A DNA stretch of 64,000 bases from Taenia hydatigena. Taxonomy: Eukaryota; Platyhelminthes; Cestoda; Cyclophyllidea; Taeniidae. Shown piece after piece: positions 1 to 13,429 of this stretch (position 1 is the first letter of the stretch; each line of letters starts with the position of its first letter). Below the pieces are notes generated by a model. The model saw only the letters and a program-made list of their open reading frames with translations. It ran no database searches and was not told the origin of the DNA. The position numbers and the translations under genes are program-made. The stretch spans positions 11,648,729-11,712,728 of the forward strand of contig JADWOT020000004.1 of the NCBI GenBank assembly GCA_036345935.2, written 5' to 3'.

Positions 1-2449
1 AAATTGCAATAAAAATTACACTAAATGTTTATGCATTCCTTAAACCAGCATCAAGCCCGCTTTCTCTGTTTTCGTCATTGCTATCTCCGTTGACAGTACC
101 CTGAGATACCTTTAAAGGTTCACTGCCATTGCGAATAATAGCAGCCATGCAAAAGTAGGGCAATTAGGAGTAGAGGGAAATAGAACTGTCCACTTCATTG
201 CAGCCACCTAACCTTATCGAAAATGGAATCTTAAAGCCTGAATGTGTTGATCGCGCCTACGGGTCCGGTGATGTGGCGTTTTAGCGCTTATTGTATTTAA
301 CGTCGCTGTGGTTACGCGAGTCCCACTAACTATTTCGAGTTAGCATGAATCGACTTTTGAGAAGGAGCAGGAGTTTAGGCAGAAACCGTTAATCATACAC
401 GTTTTTGCCCTCACTCATCGTTTAGCAAGAATGATGCGAATGGCGCGTGAAGAATTTCGAGGCGTAACCTCTTGTAGGCGTAAAGAGGGCAACTGCACTA
501 AAAATATTCAGCAACAATGTTAATAGTCTCTAGTCGTAGGATTTTTCAATTAAATGGTTATTTGACTACCTAAGTGGTGGTGCGAAAAGAGAAGAAAACA
601 GGTAACTAAATAGGACGTGTGCCATTTCTTTTAACAATAGTGCATGCTTAGGTTCTTTTCGAACTGGACCGTACTTAAATAAATCTGTCTACAGAAGACG
701 GATCAATGCTTGAGAGTAGATTAAATTTAACAGAGATGAAAAAACATCTTGCCATAATTAATACGATTGGTGAAATAAAGTACTAGTCAAATTAAAGCTC
801 AACATGGGCATCCTAATTACGACGAAGTAAGAAATTAACAAACTACAACAGAACCATTATCACTGACAGCTGCAATCAGTGCCCCAAGGCCTTTCTAAAA
901 CAAATATTTCTAGTGCTTTTGGGAAGGAAAGGCAAGAAAAGTGGCAAGGATGTGATCTCGCAATAGCGTACTCACAATTTATGCTTTGATTGTCGTTCCA
1001 ATGAGCCTATTCCGGTGCATCACTGTGAAGATGCAAACAATCGACTTAAATACTTCGCTTCCAACAGCGCTCCCGAAACTTATAGACTCGAGATTTCCAG
1101 CTCTTATTTATTAAAGCTGTGCTTGGATAAATGCAAAACGCCTGGGTGTATGGCACAATGGGAAATGTATGCCGCGGTGAAAATGCGGTAGTGCATGAAC
1201 CAGACAATTTCGTAAAGAATGTCACAAGAGCATTCTAGCGTTTTGCATCTAGTTCAGATCCATAAAGCAAGCAAAGCGAAGTCTTTATGGATGCAACTAG
1301 CATTTCAGAGTGGAGCTTGAGGCAAGGGCGGATGGATTGGTGCAGTTGGGTCTAGGTAAGCTAATGCATATGCATGAATCGAACTGCATATAAGCAGCAG
1401 CACTTTGTGAGTCCCTAAACGATAGAATGAATCTACAATGAATGGCGGCTAAAGCACATCGGTGCTTCTAGATACCTTGCTTAAACTATCGCATCATTAC
1501 CTGCTTCTTCGTAGTTGCATAGCTACACCTCTTGTGCTTCCGCTTTTGCAGCCCTTTTCTTCCTTGTTAGACGATGATTGACTCAAGAAGTTAGGTCTAT
1601 AATGAGGTAAAAATAACAACTATTTGCATGCTATTTTCAGCTAATTGAAAACACAGCTAAATGGAGATTTCCGCACTGCAGTGCAAGACTCACGGCAAAG
1701 AGGATTACAAAAGCTTATTTGTGTTAATGCTGATCCTGCCAAGTGCGAAAATCATTATTTCTTGCAGAGCTTTCAGTCAACACCCCAAAGAGCGTTGTGT
1801 AAATAAGTTAACGAACTCGCATTTATAGCTGACACCCACGCCAAAGAAACCGGGTCGTAGTTGTTGATGCAGATGATGACGGTGATGTTGTCCTTTGACG
1901 GAATGAGAACCCTTTAAACTCGAGGGTTCCCATTGTGCATCAGTGTTGAGATTAGAAGCTCTCAAGGCATTTTCTTATGCTGAGAGCAAAACGAGGCTTC
2001 CGACGATGTTTCAAGATCAATACTTGTTGAGAATTGTCACTAGACGCAAAACTTTGCCTAAAATTATTCTTAGATGACTTTAGATTTGCTTAGAGGCTGG
2101 TACTATTGTGAGGAAAAATTTGATGTAGAGGTAGTAGGTGTGGGGATAAAATGACAGAGCATTTGTTATTATTTTGAGGCTTACTGCTTTATATTATTTG
2201 TTTTGCCTTCGATTTCGTAATGTTTCGAACTTTATCTTGGCAAATGGAACGACTCGATTAAAAGTTGTTTAAGCAATTGAAAGTGTTCGGCATCGGACCA
2301 GTTTAATCCATACTGGACGACGGGTGGTAAATGCAACAATGTCCCACTGGTTGCCTAACAATTGATAGGCTTAGTACAAGTGTGCACTTCGAGCATTTGC
2401 CGCATGCATTTAGCTGTTGGGAAAAGAAGTTATCAAAGCAAGCGGTGTA

Positions 2450-2469
2450 GGTGTATGTGTGTGTGTGTG
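2450..2469. repeat. (TG)n microsatellite
   Basis: Short alternating TG run in otherwise non-repetitive sequence. Confidence 0.7.
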
Positions 2470-3140
2470 ACTGGGCGCAATTGTGGACATTTGGTGCATC
2501 ATTTAAAACTATGTGAAAGCCATCGAGAGTAGGTGTCTGAAATGTAACCCACTTTTTTCACTCACTTTTAGACACGAAACTCTTACGCAAGAAAGTAAAG
2601 TGCGTGTTTCAAATAATTGAGCGTTTAACGCTAAAAAGCAGGTGAAGGTTGTAGTGCGGACAACAGTTTATCGAAAAAGGGACATTTTAGCATAAATGCA
2701 AAAATAGGCTTTAAAAGAGCATGAGATTGCATCGCGATGTGTAGAGGCAGAACACACTGATGCCGTTGCTGTTGGCTGCCATCGAAGATGAAAGAACTTC
2801 TTCCCATCAAGACAGAGGAAAAGTGATGAAACGAACCTCCACATTTTAACAAGCTCTGAACTCTAATGCTAGCTGCAAGATAAGTTGCAGAACAAACACG
2901 GCTAATCTCAAGTCTTTACAAGGTAGCAATTTCATCTGGCAATTGTACTCTTCAAAGGCTTTGCTGTTTCAGGTACGGCTTTGAATGAGTTGGAAGTGCT
3001 GAACAAATTTAGATGATAACGACTGACTGATGGGGTGATTTCGATGTGTATTGTGAGAAGCTGTCGGATTAGAGCCAAATATGAAGAGGTGACGAGTACA
3101 AAGTGGAGTAAAGAACGCTAACCATCTTCTAAGCCAACTT

Positions 3141-3158
3141 GTGTGTGTGTGTGTGTGG
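3141..3158. repeat. (GT)n microsatellite
   Basis: Nine GT dinucleotides in a row. The small open frame that runs through it is probably incidental. Confidence 0.75.
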
Positions 3159-5729
3159 CTCTACATGCATTCATTCGTCTATCCTCCTCCCAGAAATGCG
3201 GCAGCTTGGGAGTGCGTGACTCCATCACATGTTGCCTTTGTGACGACCAGGCATTCGTTGGAACTGCAGCCACTTAACGTAAGCACAAGCCAACTTGACA
3301 CACGCGGAATGCACTACTGTCCTAGATGCTCCTATGAACTCGACACAAACATGATGCGGCGGAGTAATGTTTCGGAGGAACTTTTAGTGAGCGTCATTGC
3401 ATGTAGTAAGGTGTGAACAAGCAGTATTCCCAAAAGGAGCACAGTGTGTCTGATTCAGAAGTTTACTTCATGTGCAATTCATCAGGTCAGCGTTTGGCTG
3501 GAAAATGCCACCCAGGTGCCGTCCGTCCGAAAGACGAGCGGCTATTAAGTTCCTCTTAGAATTGCCACCAATGTTCGCTTAAAGAGAGGCACACTTTATT
3601 CCCTTTAGAAACTACTGCAAGTGACTTAATCACTTTGTTGGGTGAAGGTATGGCAGTCAGATGTAAACTTAAGTGGAAATTGAAATTTCCTAGTTGCAAT
3701 TTGTGACCCTGCTTGTAACACTGATCGCAGTAATCGTGGATTGGTGAGGCGTGAGATTCGACCACCACTGTTCCATTGGAAGTTGCAACGGGCTAGCAAG
3801 TGTAACGAAATTTGAGTACCAAGCCTTTACGAAGCAATTGCTGCATGACAAATTGCAAGACTTAGCTTAAGCGTTGGTGTTTTGAGTGCGGTAGCGTAGT
3901 TTAGAGCAGAAATGACAGGAAATTGAGGCGAATGTAAGGCATTTATGTAATAAAGGGAAATGACTATAACCTAGCCACTCAGAGTAGTCTGCTGTGGCTC
4001 TTAAACTGTGGATAGAGTTCTAAATGCGCTTGTGTTTTCGTTGAGTGAGTTTGAGTGTCAGACGATTCCTGGCCACCTGCTGGTCACCACGCATCCTGAG
4101 TTAACCAAACCTGCAATACAATCACTTTATTACACGGCAAAGGGATAGATTCTGTTTGAAATAGCGCCGATTTTCTACCACCTTCTTTCTTTCCCTTCTC
4201 GCACGAAGTAAAACAAGGCTTTAATGCCTACAGAGAGCTCAAGCATTCCTCCTAGGCACCAATTTCGTATCGATTCAGGACAGCCGAAAATTCACTGGCC
4301 TGAAAGCTGTTAATCTTTGTTGACACGGTTGGACATCACTTTAGATTATCCATCGAAGGTTTTACGAGGCTCATGAGGGTGTTCACATGGAATCGAATTC
4401 TTTCGAACGAGCTAAGTCTTGCATTTGCATCTTGTATCTGCATTCATGGAACACGGAGCAATCATAGAAGCAGTAGACGAACGATCAGAACCTGAGTTGT
4501 TGCACTGCTTTAAGAGCCTCGTTCTCTGTCTCTCACTCGCCATTTCAATGAATGCGAAACAGAGCTCGCATAAGTTAGGAATGACACTAACTTCGGCACT
4601 CCAAATTGGCGGCTTTAAAAACTTGGCTCAACCACGACAAAGGCACGCAACGTGATACGTGACAAAAGTGTCGGCGTTTCCTTCCTCAAAGTGAAAGCTT
4701 AGCCTAGAAAAAACCGTTTTTACAAAAGAAAAAGAACTTTTCTTGAGTTCTTCACTCTTGTGCAAACATGCAGCACATTTGAAAGTGTTTACGTGGACTG
4801 TTTCATGTCACCGAACAGTGAGTGAGAGCTCTTAACTTTTGAAACTAAACAACTTGCAACATTCCAGGCAGCATTCCTGTTTATTTTCAGGCATATAACG
4901 TGTTACAGATTTGACCACAAGATCGCCTTTTAGTCCCACCTCACCGTATATCCATAAGCTCAAATATTATTGAACCGCGTTTGCACACCACTTGTCGTCG
5001 AGCTGATTTCAACATCAGGATGCGAATAGACTGAAGAGAATTGTCACTCGTCAGTGTGACGATCTGTCTTCTGTTGCGATTGCTATAAGATGTGTGCACA
5101 ACAAGAAGCTCGGAAACACATTGGAAAATGAGGTGTACTGTGACGTGTCTTAAGGCGTAAACCACTTTCCCAACCTCTGGGTTGGCCTTTTTGTGGGTGA
5201 TTGTTTGTCACTGGTTGGGGTGGTAAGTAAGGAAAACAAAGAGGGAGGAGCTCGCATTCTATTCAGTTTTCCTCATTTTGGTTCAAATGCGAAGCGCCAA
5301 GAAAATTGAACGCATGCACTTAAGAAATGAAGGAATGATGAGGCAGGACTTGGTAATTAAATTGATAAATCAACCAAGATGATAACACATATTTTCACTT
5401 AACAACATCCACTGGCTACTACCTAGTTGAATGCACTAGTGTTTTAACTACCGTTCTACCCTCCATTGCCCAGTCACATCTTATTTGCTACCAGGATAAA
5501 CGTAAGTAACGTTTCACCCACATGCATAGGCCCACGACGACAACAGCAAACGAGTGATGGAGTGAAGTGATTATATTTTGAGGGAAGACTTCGGCGTAGC
5601 ACCTAATAGCGAAGCGTTGAAGAATATTGAGGGGAGGCGGCAAAGGTGTCGGGTGGCAGAGAGAGCCGAGATCACGAGAGCAGATAGTGTGTACGAAGTA
5701 GCCATCTCCTATGCCGACGTTCGCACGCG

Positions 5730-7440
5730 GCCTCACAAGTACACCTCAACTTCTATCGCTCTCAGTAATGCATCCATGTGTGCGTGTTTGTGCACACCAA
5801 TTGCCATTGGCTTGCAGAATGCGGCGGCCGTTGACGTCAAAGTGGAAGTGTGCTTGTGAATGCGGATGAGTATATTGGCCTAGACACTGGACTGTTTTGC
5901 ACACATTACACACTCATGTTATTCATGTTAACTTATGGCACCATGAATGCGTTACCGATTTATGAGACTCCAATCACTCCAACATGCATTTGTCTCACTA
6001 GCAACCGTTTAAGGTGACTAAACAATATGAAACTTTGTCTTGAGATTCATTTAAGTAATTATTTCGCATGTCACAGCGACCAGGATCGACACATATTGAG
6101 CCCCAATTTTATGCACGTGTACCCACACTGGTAGATCACTTAACCACCCGTACCTACTTCTGTCTTCTTTTAATTTTAGCCCACGAAAAGACACAATCCC
6201 GAAAATGAGGGCGACCAAATTACCACAACTCCCTCCTGCTTTCCTGCTTTTTTAAGTCGTCTGCTTAACACCAGAAGAATCTGGTCTAAATAACACGTGA
6301 TTCCGAATGACATTCGGATTTAGCGCTTGATTAGAGGATGGTCAAGTTGACTTAGGGAGGTGACTTGTGAACCTTTCGTATAGCCCTGATTTTTAGGAAT
6401 GTGTTACCAGAGGCAAGAGAGCAACCCGTTTCCGGTGATTTACAAATCTTAGTAGAAAAGGTCTTCTTTACCCTTTGCCTAGAGAATCAAAACCAATCGT
6501 GCTGATACTGCTCCATACCGAATACGGGCAGTAATTCTATCCATACCTCGATACAATCTTATTCTCTGAACCACTGTCAGCATTTATAAATGCATACGCT
6601 CTAGAATGAAGGTGAGCGGATACAGGAGACTGATTTACATAGCACCACTCTGATAATTGCACTAATCCGTCGGCAGAATGCTTAGCCTACCAAAGTCCAG
6701 ACAAGTGGGCAACTGGTTTGAGTTTTGCATTGAGGAGCGTGCCTGTGTAAATTATACTCGACCACCGGTTAACGCATAAAATTGATGGTGATGTCCAGTG
6801 GTGAAGATGATGTCGAAATGGCCTAATTAAGGAGTAGGCGATGTAAATGCTTCCACCTTGCCAACTTACACAGCCGTCACACGTACTCAGTAATGTAGCC
6901 ATGTGGTTATGACTGCGTTGCGGACTGAATTTTCGTGAGGCAGATCATCCTAACATGCGTGTGGAAATGTGGCGATTCGCATATGCTCGCTTTTGCTCAC
7001 TCCAAGAATAGTTGATTGCTAGAGCAAGCACCATCGAGATTTCGACGAGTAAGCTCCAGTTCACTTGCTCTCCTTTTACCCATCCATCCACTCACCCACC
7101 CACTCATTCCCATTCATCCACTTCGAACGGCAATTCGAGAGCTTTATGGCAATTAGTTCAATTCATTCACACACTCTACTCGTTCCTTTGCAGTAACAAG
7201 CAATTGTGTTGCGAAGTCACGCAGTAGGAGGTGCGATGTGCGACTGCGAATGTGACCAGGAATCCATTTCGAGTTGTGCGAGATCATGGTGCAAACCGTG
7301 ATCTAACGCAACTTGGCTACAATTCACGCAGCCCACAACAAGCCTCAAACAAGTTACAATGACCACCGAAAGTGGTGCATTGTGACTGAATTGGCATCAT
7401 CGAAACAAATAAAACATTCCCTGAATCTTATTTGTCAATC
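5730..7440 (+). repeat. Left arm of a large inverted repeat
   Basis: This block is found again, reverse-complemented, at about 9400-11042. Matching landmarks include the stretch around 5760-5850 against 10920-11030, the CCATCCACTCACCC tract at about 7080 against 9745-9775, and the 7261-7440 stretch against 9400-9590. The arms are diverged, with many substitutions and small indels, so the duplication is not recent. No transposase or coding frame is conserved between the arms. It could be a foldback element, a segmental inverted duplication or a hairpin-forming non-autonomous element. Confidence 0.75.
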
Positions 7441-7600
7441 ATACTAGTAGCAAATCTTATCATTTTACAAGTCGTCATGGTTGAAGAGCAACAAACAAGC
7501 CTCAAATAATTTGCAATGACCACCACAAATCGGTGCATTGTAACTACATTAGTACTGTCGGAAAACGCAAAATATTCTCTAAATTTTATTCCTGAGGATC
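7336..7600 (+). repeat. Short tandem duplication (about 155-bp spacing)
   Basis: The segment at about 7336-7440 (containing CAAGCCTCAAACAAGTTACA) is repeated in diverged form at about 7490-7600 (CAAGCCTCAAATAATTTGCA). Both units read towards a shared GGTGCATTGT motif. The first unit belongs to the left inverted-repeat arm; the second lies in the spacer. Confidence 0.6.
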
Positions 7601-8660
7601 ATAGTTGTTTAATGACGACGGCTACTGAGTAGTTATCGTGGCTTTAGCGGATGCAGTAAGGAGAAATGGATGAGGTACACAATGATGAAGCGGTGCATTG
7701 TAGAAAGTGGGATGAAGATGGGTAGCATGTGGAGGCAAAAGCGTGCGGAAATAGTGTGAGCAAATTTCATCACAGATTAAACAGTGTAACTAATGCTAAG
7801 AAGGGTAGGCAGACTGAGACTTACTCTTTGCAAAGTTGGTGCTGTTTGTCCTTGTCTTCAGCTATTCTGGCAGTGGACAGATGTGAACATGTAAGCAATG
7901 CTACAACTCCTTGTAAACACTAAATTGGCCTGCCTCATAACTATTCAGCCTGAAATAGGATCATAGCCACATAGTTTGATTGGTGAGCTCTCGTTGCCTT
8001 CGACTGCTCTGTGAGTTCCAACAAAGAGGCATTTTCATCGTCTACTTCCTAACTAAATCAACATCAATTAGTGCCATTCTTCCTAGGCCCTAAATAAATT
8101 GTTCACCATTGCTCTCAATCGCAACTGTTTAATGGAAGGATAATTTTCCTCATGGAAGTCATGCCCCAACATTTGAAGCTAAGGCAATATTTAGACTTTA
8201 CCAGCTGTTTACAAGTCAAACACCCTTTTGTCGGATCGTTGCAATTGCCAGATTATCGACTCAGTAACTTCAAGTTTGATCAATCTCCCGTTGCCGCCAG
8301 CCTTTAGTTGGGACTTTCCTACTTTTAGCTGCCAACGGCAATTTAAGTAATGAGATTTATTCGAGGTAGTGATAGAATCACGCCCCATATTCAGCATGGC
8401 ACAACATCCGCAGGATTAATTGGGATTTTATGGGAAAAAGCACGAGTTTTGTGAATTACCGGGAACATTTTATTCTCTTGCTCCTTGCGATTTATTCCCA
8501 AGATTAAACCTATGCGCTGGAAAGAAAATAAAGAAATTGATGAATCGAAATCGCTTCAGTTAGAGTAGATTTGCAGTCGCAACCGCGGAAGCAAGTTATG
8601 TCAACTCAGTATCTTAATGGACCGTAGATCTGGTTTCCAAAATCCAATTGGCACACCGAT
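7601..8660. other. Spacer of the inverted repeat, no gene seen
   Basis: Unassigned sequence between the arms. Small frames (for example 7729-7923 and 8209-8397 complement) have no recognisable domain, conserved copy or splice context. Confidence 0.4.
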
Positions 8661-9052
8661 TAGGCGATGGAATTTATAGAGTTGTAGGGAATTTCGATTC
8701 CAACCATGAAAGTGTGAAGCATTGCATGGAAAAAGTTAACCGCAAAATGCTACGCCAGCGCAGTCTCTGAAAGCATTAGTCAAGTATCAGTTCTACGTCT
8801 GCATCTACACCAAGAGATTACCAAACCAGCTTACCCATCTCCAACTCTACATCTAGAAATTACAAGGCCACAATTTATCCCCGCACAGTTGAGCCATTTG
8901 GATTAAGGAGATCTGTACCACCAGCACGCACACATGTAATGTTTTATAGAGTAAAATCGACAAATTCCACAATCATCTTCATTTGGGAACAAAAACTCAG
9001 GCTGAACTGCGCAACAAACAGTATTCGGAGAAAAAATCAACTTAATGCTTAC
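8661..9052 (+). repeat. Direct repeat, copy 1 (about 0.4 kb)
   Basis: This block closely matches 11039-11436 in the same orientation, beginning at GGCGATGGAATT and sharing a long common core that includes CGCAAAATGCTACGCCAGCG. Copy 2 abuts the outer end of the right inverted-repeat arm. That suggests the inverted and direct repeats were mobilised or duplicated as a composite. No open frame is maintained. Confidence 0.75.
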
Positions 9053-9399
9053 GCTGTCACAGTTACGCTGCAGGGAGTGAGGAATGTTTGAATGTGCTTG
9101 TAAAGGCATGTCTGCACACCGGCCAGGGAAAGGCCTACTTGGCATTAACTGCACTGTCTAATCTGTCATGGAATTGGCCTGCTTTATTCCTCAACTCTTT
9201 TGCCTCCACACACTACCTATCTTCATCCCACTTTCCATTATGCACCGCTTCACCGTTGTGTGCTTCATCCATTTCTCCGCACTGTATCCACTGAAACTGC
9301 TTACCACTAAGTTGTCGTCGCCATTCACACTAAGATCCGTAGAGCTGGCGCTCAGTCATGTCGCCTTAGGAAAGATAAGGCTTCAAATCAGAATGATTG
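9053..9399. other. Remainder of inverted-repeat spacer
   Basis: Unassigned. Two overlapping + frames (9088-9294 and 9168-9407) are rich in Leu, Ser and His and have no conserved copy in the window. Confidence 0.4.
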
Positions 9400-11042
9400 G
9401 CAAATGAGTTTAACGAATATTTGATTTGTTCCGGTGGTGCTAAGTTAGTGACAATGCACCACATTGTGGTAGTCATTGCAACTAGTTTGAGGCTTGTTAA
9501 GGGCTGCGTGAATTGTAGTCGAATTGCCTTAGATCGCGGTTTGCACCATGATCATGCACAATTCGAAATGGATTCCTAGTTGCAATGCCAGTAGTGCTGG
9601 TTACTAAGTCGTGCATCCCACCTCCTACGGCGTAACTAGCCACATCATTTGTTTTTACTGCAAGGAAATGAGTAATGTGCGTAAATGACTCGAACTAGTT
9701 GTCATGACGGAGCTCTCCAACTGTCGCTTGAAGTAGATGAATGGGAATGAGTAGGTGGGTAAGTGGGTGGGTGAAAGGAGAGTAAGTTGACTGGGATCTA
9801 CTCTTCGCAATCCTGACGCCACCTGCTATTGCTTTCAACTATGCTTGCAGTGGGCAAAAGCATGCATGCACAAACTGCCACATTCCCACATGCATACAAA
9901 GAGGATCTTCCTCACGAATATTCAGTCCACAACGCAATCATAACCACGCGGCTACATTACTGAATGCGTGCGACTACTGTGCATGCATGCTGGCCAGGCA
10001 GAAGCATTTGCACCACTATCAATCTGATGTGTTGAACCGGTGGTCGATTATTCTTCATAAAAGACACACTCTTTCATGCAAGACTCAAACCACTCGCTTA
10101 CTTATCTAGACTTTGGCGTGCTAAGCATTCTGTTGACGGATTAGCGCATTTGTAAATGATGACAGCAATTCAGAGAACGAGATTGCATGGGGATATTAAC
10201 AAAATCACTGCCCGTATGCGGTATGCAGCAGTATCTGCACGATTGATTTGGGTTCCATGAGCAAAAGCTACAAAACGTCTTTCTTACAAAGATTTGTGGA
10301 TCACCGGAAACTGGTTGCTCTCTTGCCACTGGTAATATTTTCCTAAATATTGGGGCTATGCGAAAGATCCATAAGTCATCTCCTTCACTTTAATTAACCA
10401 TTCACGATTCGAGTGCTGCATCCGACTATGTCATTCGAAATCACATGTTATTCAGGCCGAATTATGTCGGTGTTAAGCAGATGAGTTGAGGTGGAGTATA
10501 GAACACTAACCGATCATTGAAGTTGGCAGGAAGGAGTTGTGATCATTCAATTGCTCACATTTTTGGAATCAGATTTTACCATGGACTAAATATTTAAAAA
10601 GACGACAGGAGCATGTACGGGTGGTTAGGGGATCTGCGAGTGTGGTTACACAAACATAAAATTGGAACTCAATATGTGTTTATCCTAGTCGCCATGGCAT
10701 GCGATACAATTGCTTAGGTAGAATCTCTAGACACAGTTTTACGTCGGCCGGTCAATCATCCTAAGCGGTTGCTAGTAAGACAACTGCATGTTACAGTGAT
10801 TGCAGTCCCATAAGTTGGTGACGCGCTCATGATGCTACACTTTACCATGAATAACGTGAGTGCGTAATGTGTGCAAAATAGTCCAATGTGTAGGCCAATT
10901 TCGTCTTTTGCATTCACAAGCACACTTCCACTTAGACGTCAAAGACGGCTGCAATCAGCAAGCCAATGGCAACTGCTGTGCACACACACACACACAGGAT
11001 AGCATTGCTGACAGCGATAGAAGTTGATGCTCGCTTGTGAGG
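9400..11042 (-). repeat. Right arm of the large inverted repeat
   Basis: Reverse-complement partner of 5730-7440, collinear along its length with indels. It contains a short (CA)n run at about 10981-10997. It ends where direct-repeat copy 2 begins. Confidence 0.75.
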
Positions 11043-11436
11043 CGATGGAATTGAAAGAGTTTTAGGGAATTTTGATTCCAATCATGAAAGTGTGAAGCGC
11101 TGCATGGAAAATGTTAACCGCAAAATGCTACGCCAGCGCAGTCTCTGAAAGCATTAGCCAAGTATCAGCTCTACGTCTGCATCTACACCAAGGGATTACC
11201 TAACCAGCTTATCCATCTCCAACTTTACATCTAGAAATCACAAGGCCAAAATTTATCCGCGCACTGTTGAGCCATTTGGATTAGGGAGATCTGTGCCGCC
11301 AGCACGCATACATGTAATGCTTTATGGAGTGAAATCGACAAATTCCATAATCATCTTTATTTCGCAACAAGAACTCAGGCTGAACTGCGCAACAAACAGT
11401 ATTCGGAGAATAAAATCAATTTAATGCACCAACTTA
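11039..11436 (+). repeat. Direct repeat, copy 2
   Basis: Same-orientation copy of 8661-9052. It overlaps the outer edge of the right inverted-repeat arm by a few bases at the shared GGCGATGG. Confidence 0.75.
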
Positions 11437-13429
11437 ATGCTGATTTTAATTAATACCTGACAATGACATCTGAAGCAGGCGTGCAGCAACCCTGACTGGC
11501 ACAACCCCAATGACCCCACCGTTGCTCAATAGCATAAGCCACTAGAAGAGTGCCCACCATCTCCCCATTCTCAATGTCTTCAACACTCAATCATCAATAG
11601 CAGGTAATTCCTTGCTGCAAACAAGAGGCATGGTATTAATAGTGACAGCTTCAAGAGCTAGCAAATAGTCAGCACAACTCAAAAGACGGTCGAATCGTGT
11701 AAGAAATTTTGCTTCGAAAGGCTAAGCTATAAAATTGCTGACATTATGATTTTTGGCCAGACACACCATATCTCGCTTTTTAAGTTCTGAGAACTGTTGC
11801 GACTTCTCTGTTTCCAACTCTTTCGAGTTGCACTCTGCAAACCTGTCGCGAGCCGCTGCCATCTGCTACGTCGATGCACCCAGCAGCAGCGTGGAAGGCG
11901 CACCTCTCAGCTTAATATACCAACGGGAGTGCAACACGTTGGGGCAAAATAAATTTTGCGGCGAAGAGTAGAAAACAAAAGCCGCCATCTTATTCCAGGT
12001 TTCCTCAGTTTCTTTCATTTTACTCTTCATCCTCTCCTTCCAAGTCACCCTCCTTAATGTCAGTGAGGGCAAGTCAACGCAATGAACTCCCGGTCGCACG
12101 AACGATACGTACTAATTTGGTAGGAGGAGCGACAGACATTGATTCATTGTTCAAGCAACTCTGGTTCAAGACAGATTATCCTTGACAAGATGAATTGGTG
12201 CATTGCTTGAATGAGCATCAGTGTCAAGGTCCCAAATGCGTGGCCCATACATTAGGTGATAAGCGATTTACTATGGCTAGAACGACTATAGAACTGCGCC
12301 AAGTTGTACGGAATGTCACAATGTAAATAGTGCAATCGTGCCTTGTTTAAATGCAAACCAAGAGAAACGACTATTTGGTCGAGGCCAAAATGTTGACGGT
12401 CCTCTCAGGCGGCTTGCACGCAAGTCAGAAAATTACGAATTATCAAGCATTTCTTTAAGCACTTCACAAAAATAATGGAACTGCATTATCGGGTGCCGAA
12501 CGCACGGATCATTAATTTAATCCACCTTTACTTTACAAGCACGATATAAACCATTTCCGTGATTCGAAAGGCTGTATTTAGAAAAGTATCTTCATTTTCA
12601 CACTCGCACATTTATGACAATCAAGCATCAGAGGCGGTGATAAGTGGATTGATGCTTTTTGAAATGAATACCATTTGTGGAGGTGCAACCTCAAGTCCAA
12701 CTAGCAATTGAGCACAGGCGCGTAGAACAACAGTGACGAAAGAGCTCGCAGCCACTGCACGCGTTGTCGGTCGCGCAAACATGAGACTTCGCAACCAACC
12801 TAGATCACCCAAATGGTGCAAAGACCGATTCATGCATAAGGCGGTACACTCGTCAAACAATAGCAAATTAGCCACAATGCGATGCACTCTATGTTTATCT
12901 CCCATCAAGCAATAGCGATTTGGTTATGCAGCTAAACGAAGAGTGTGCTATGACTGAAATGGGAAAGAAGACGCGAACCCTAACTGCGCCGTATTCTCTT
13001 TCATTCTATCTAGAGTTCGGTAAAACTAGGTATCAAACGTTATTTTGCTTCCGTGCCTGTAAATTGGAGTTCTATTGCAAAGCGTCTGATAGATAGGAAT
13101 GGCTGCAATGCATTGGGAATGATTTCATTACTAAAAGTGAGATAGCACCAGCACAAAGCTGCATTTGGTTTTCAAGGTTTCAGCTACAATGATTCAAATT
13201 TGTGCTTAGGGCTGACCCATGCTTGAGGAGCCCATTTTGGCAAAGAAAGCTCAAATAATATAAGCATACACAGGTGCGATGCCCCTGTCCATTCAGATCC
13301 AAGATTAGTCAGAATCAAAACACAGCAGCTTATTCCATTCAGTGAGTGCTCGCAGTTGTTTTCTTATCCGATTATAAAAATTAAGGTTTGACCAATAACG
13401 AAGGCATCAAGGTTAGCACAGAATCGTGA
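11437..13429. other. Unassigned stretch; no supported gene
   Basis: Frames at 11753-11971 (+) and 12621-12908 (complement) are open for 70-95 codons. I recognise no domain, no pair of good splice signals and no second copy, so I do not call them genes. Confidence 0.35.

Larger units (their letters stand above)
1..5729. other. No recognisable gene; unassigned AT-rich non-coding DNA
   Basis: I see no open frame here that is long, conserved or flanked by convincing splice sites. The longest frames are under 100 codons and look like chance. Two short TG runs are present (about 2450-2469 and 3141-3158). I see no clear match to the gypsy, TRIM, A or B repeats found elsewhere in the window. It may be intron or intergenic sequence. 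Confidence 0.5.
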
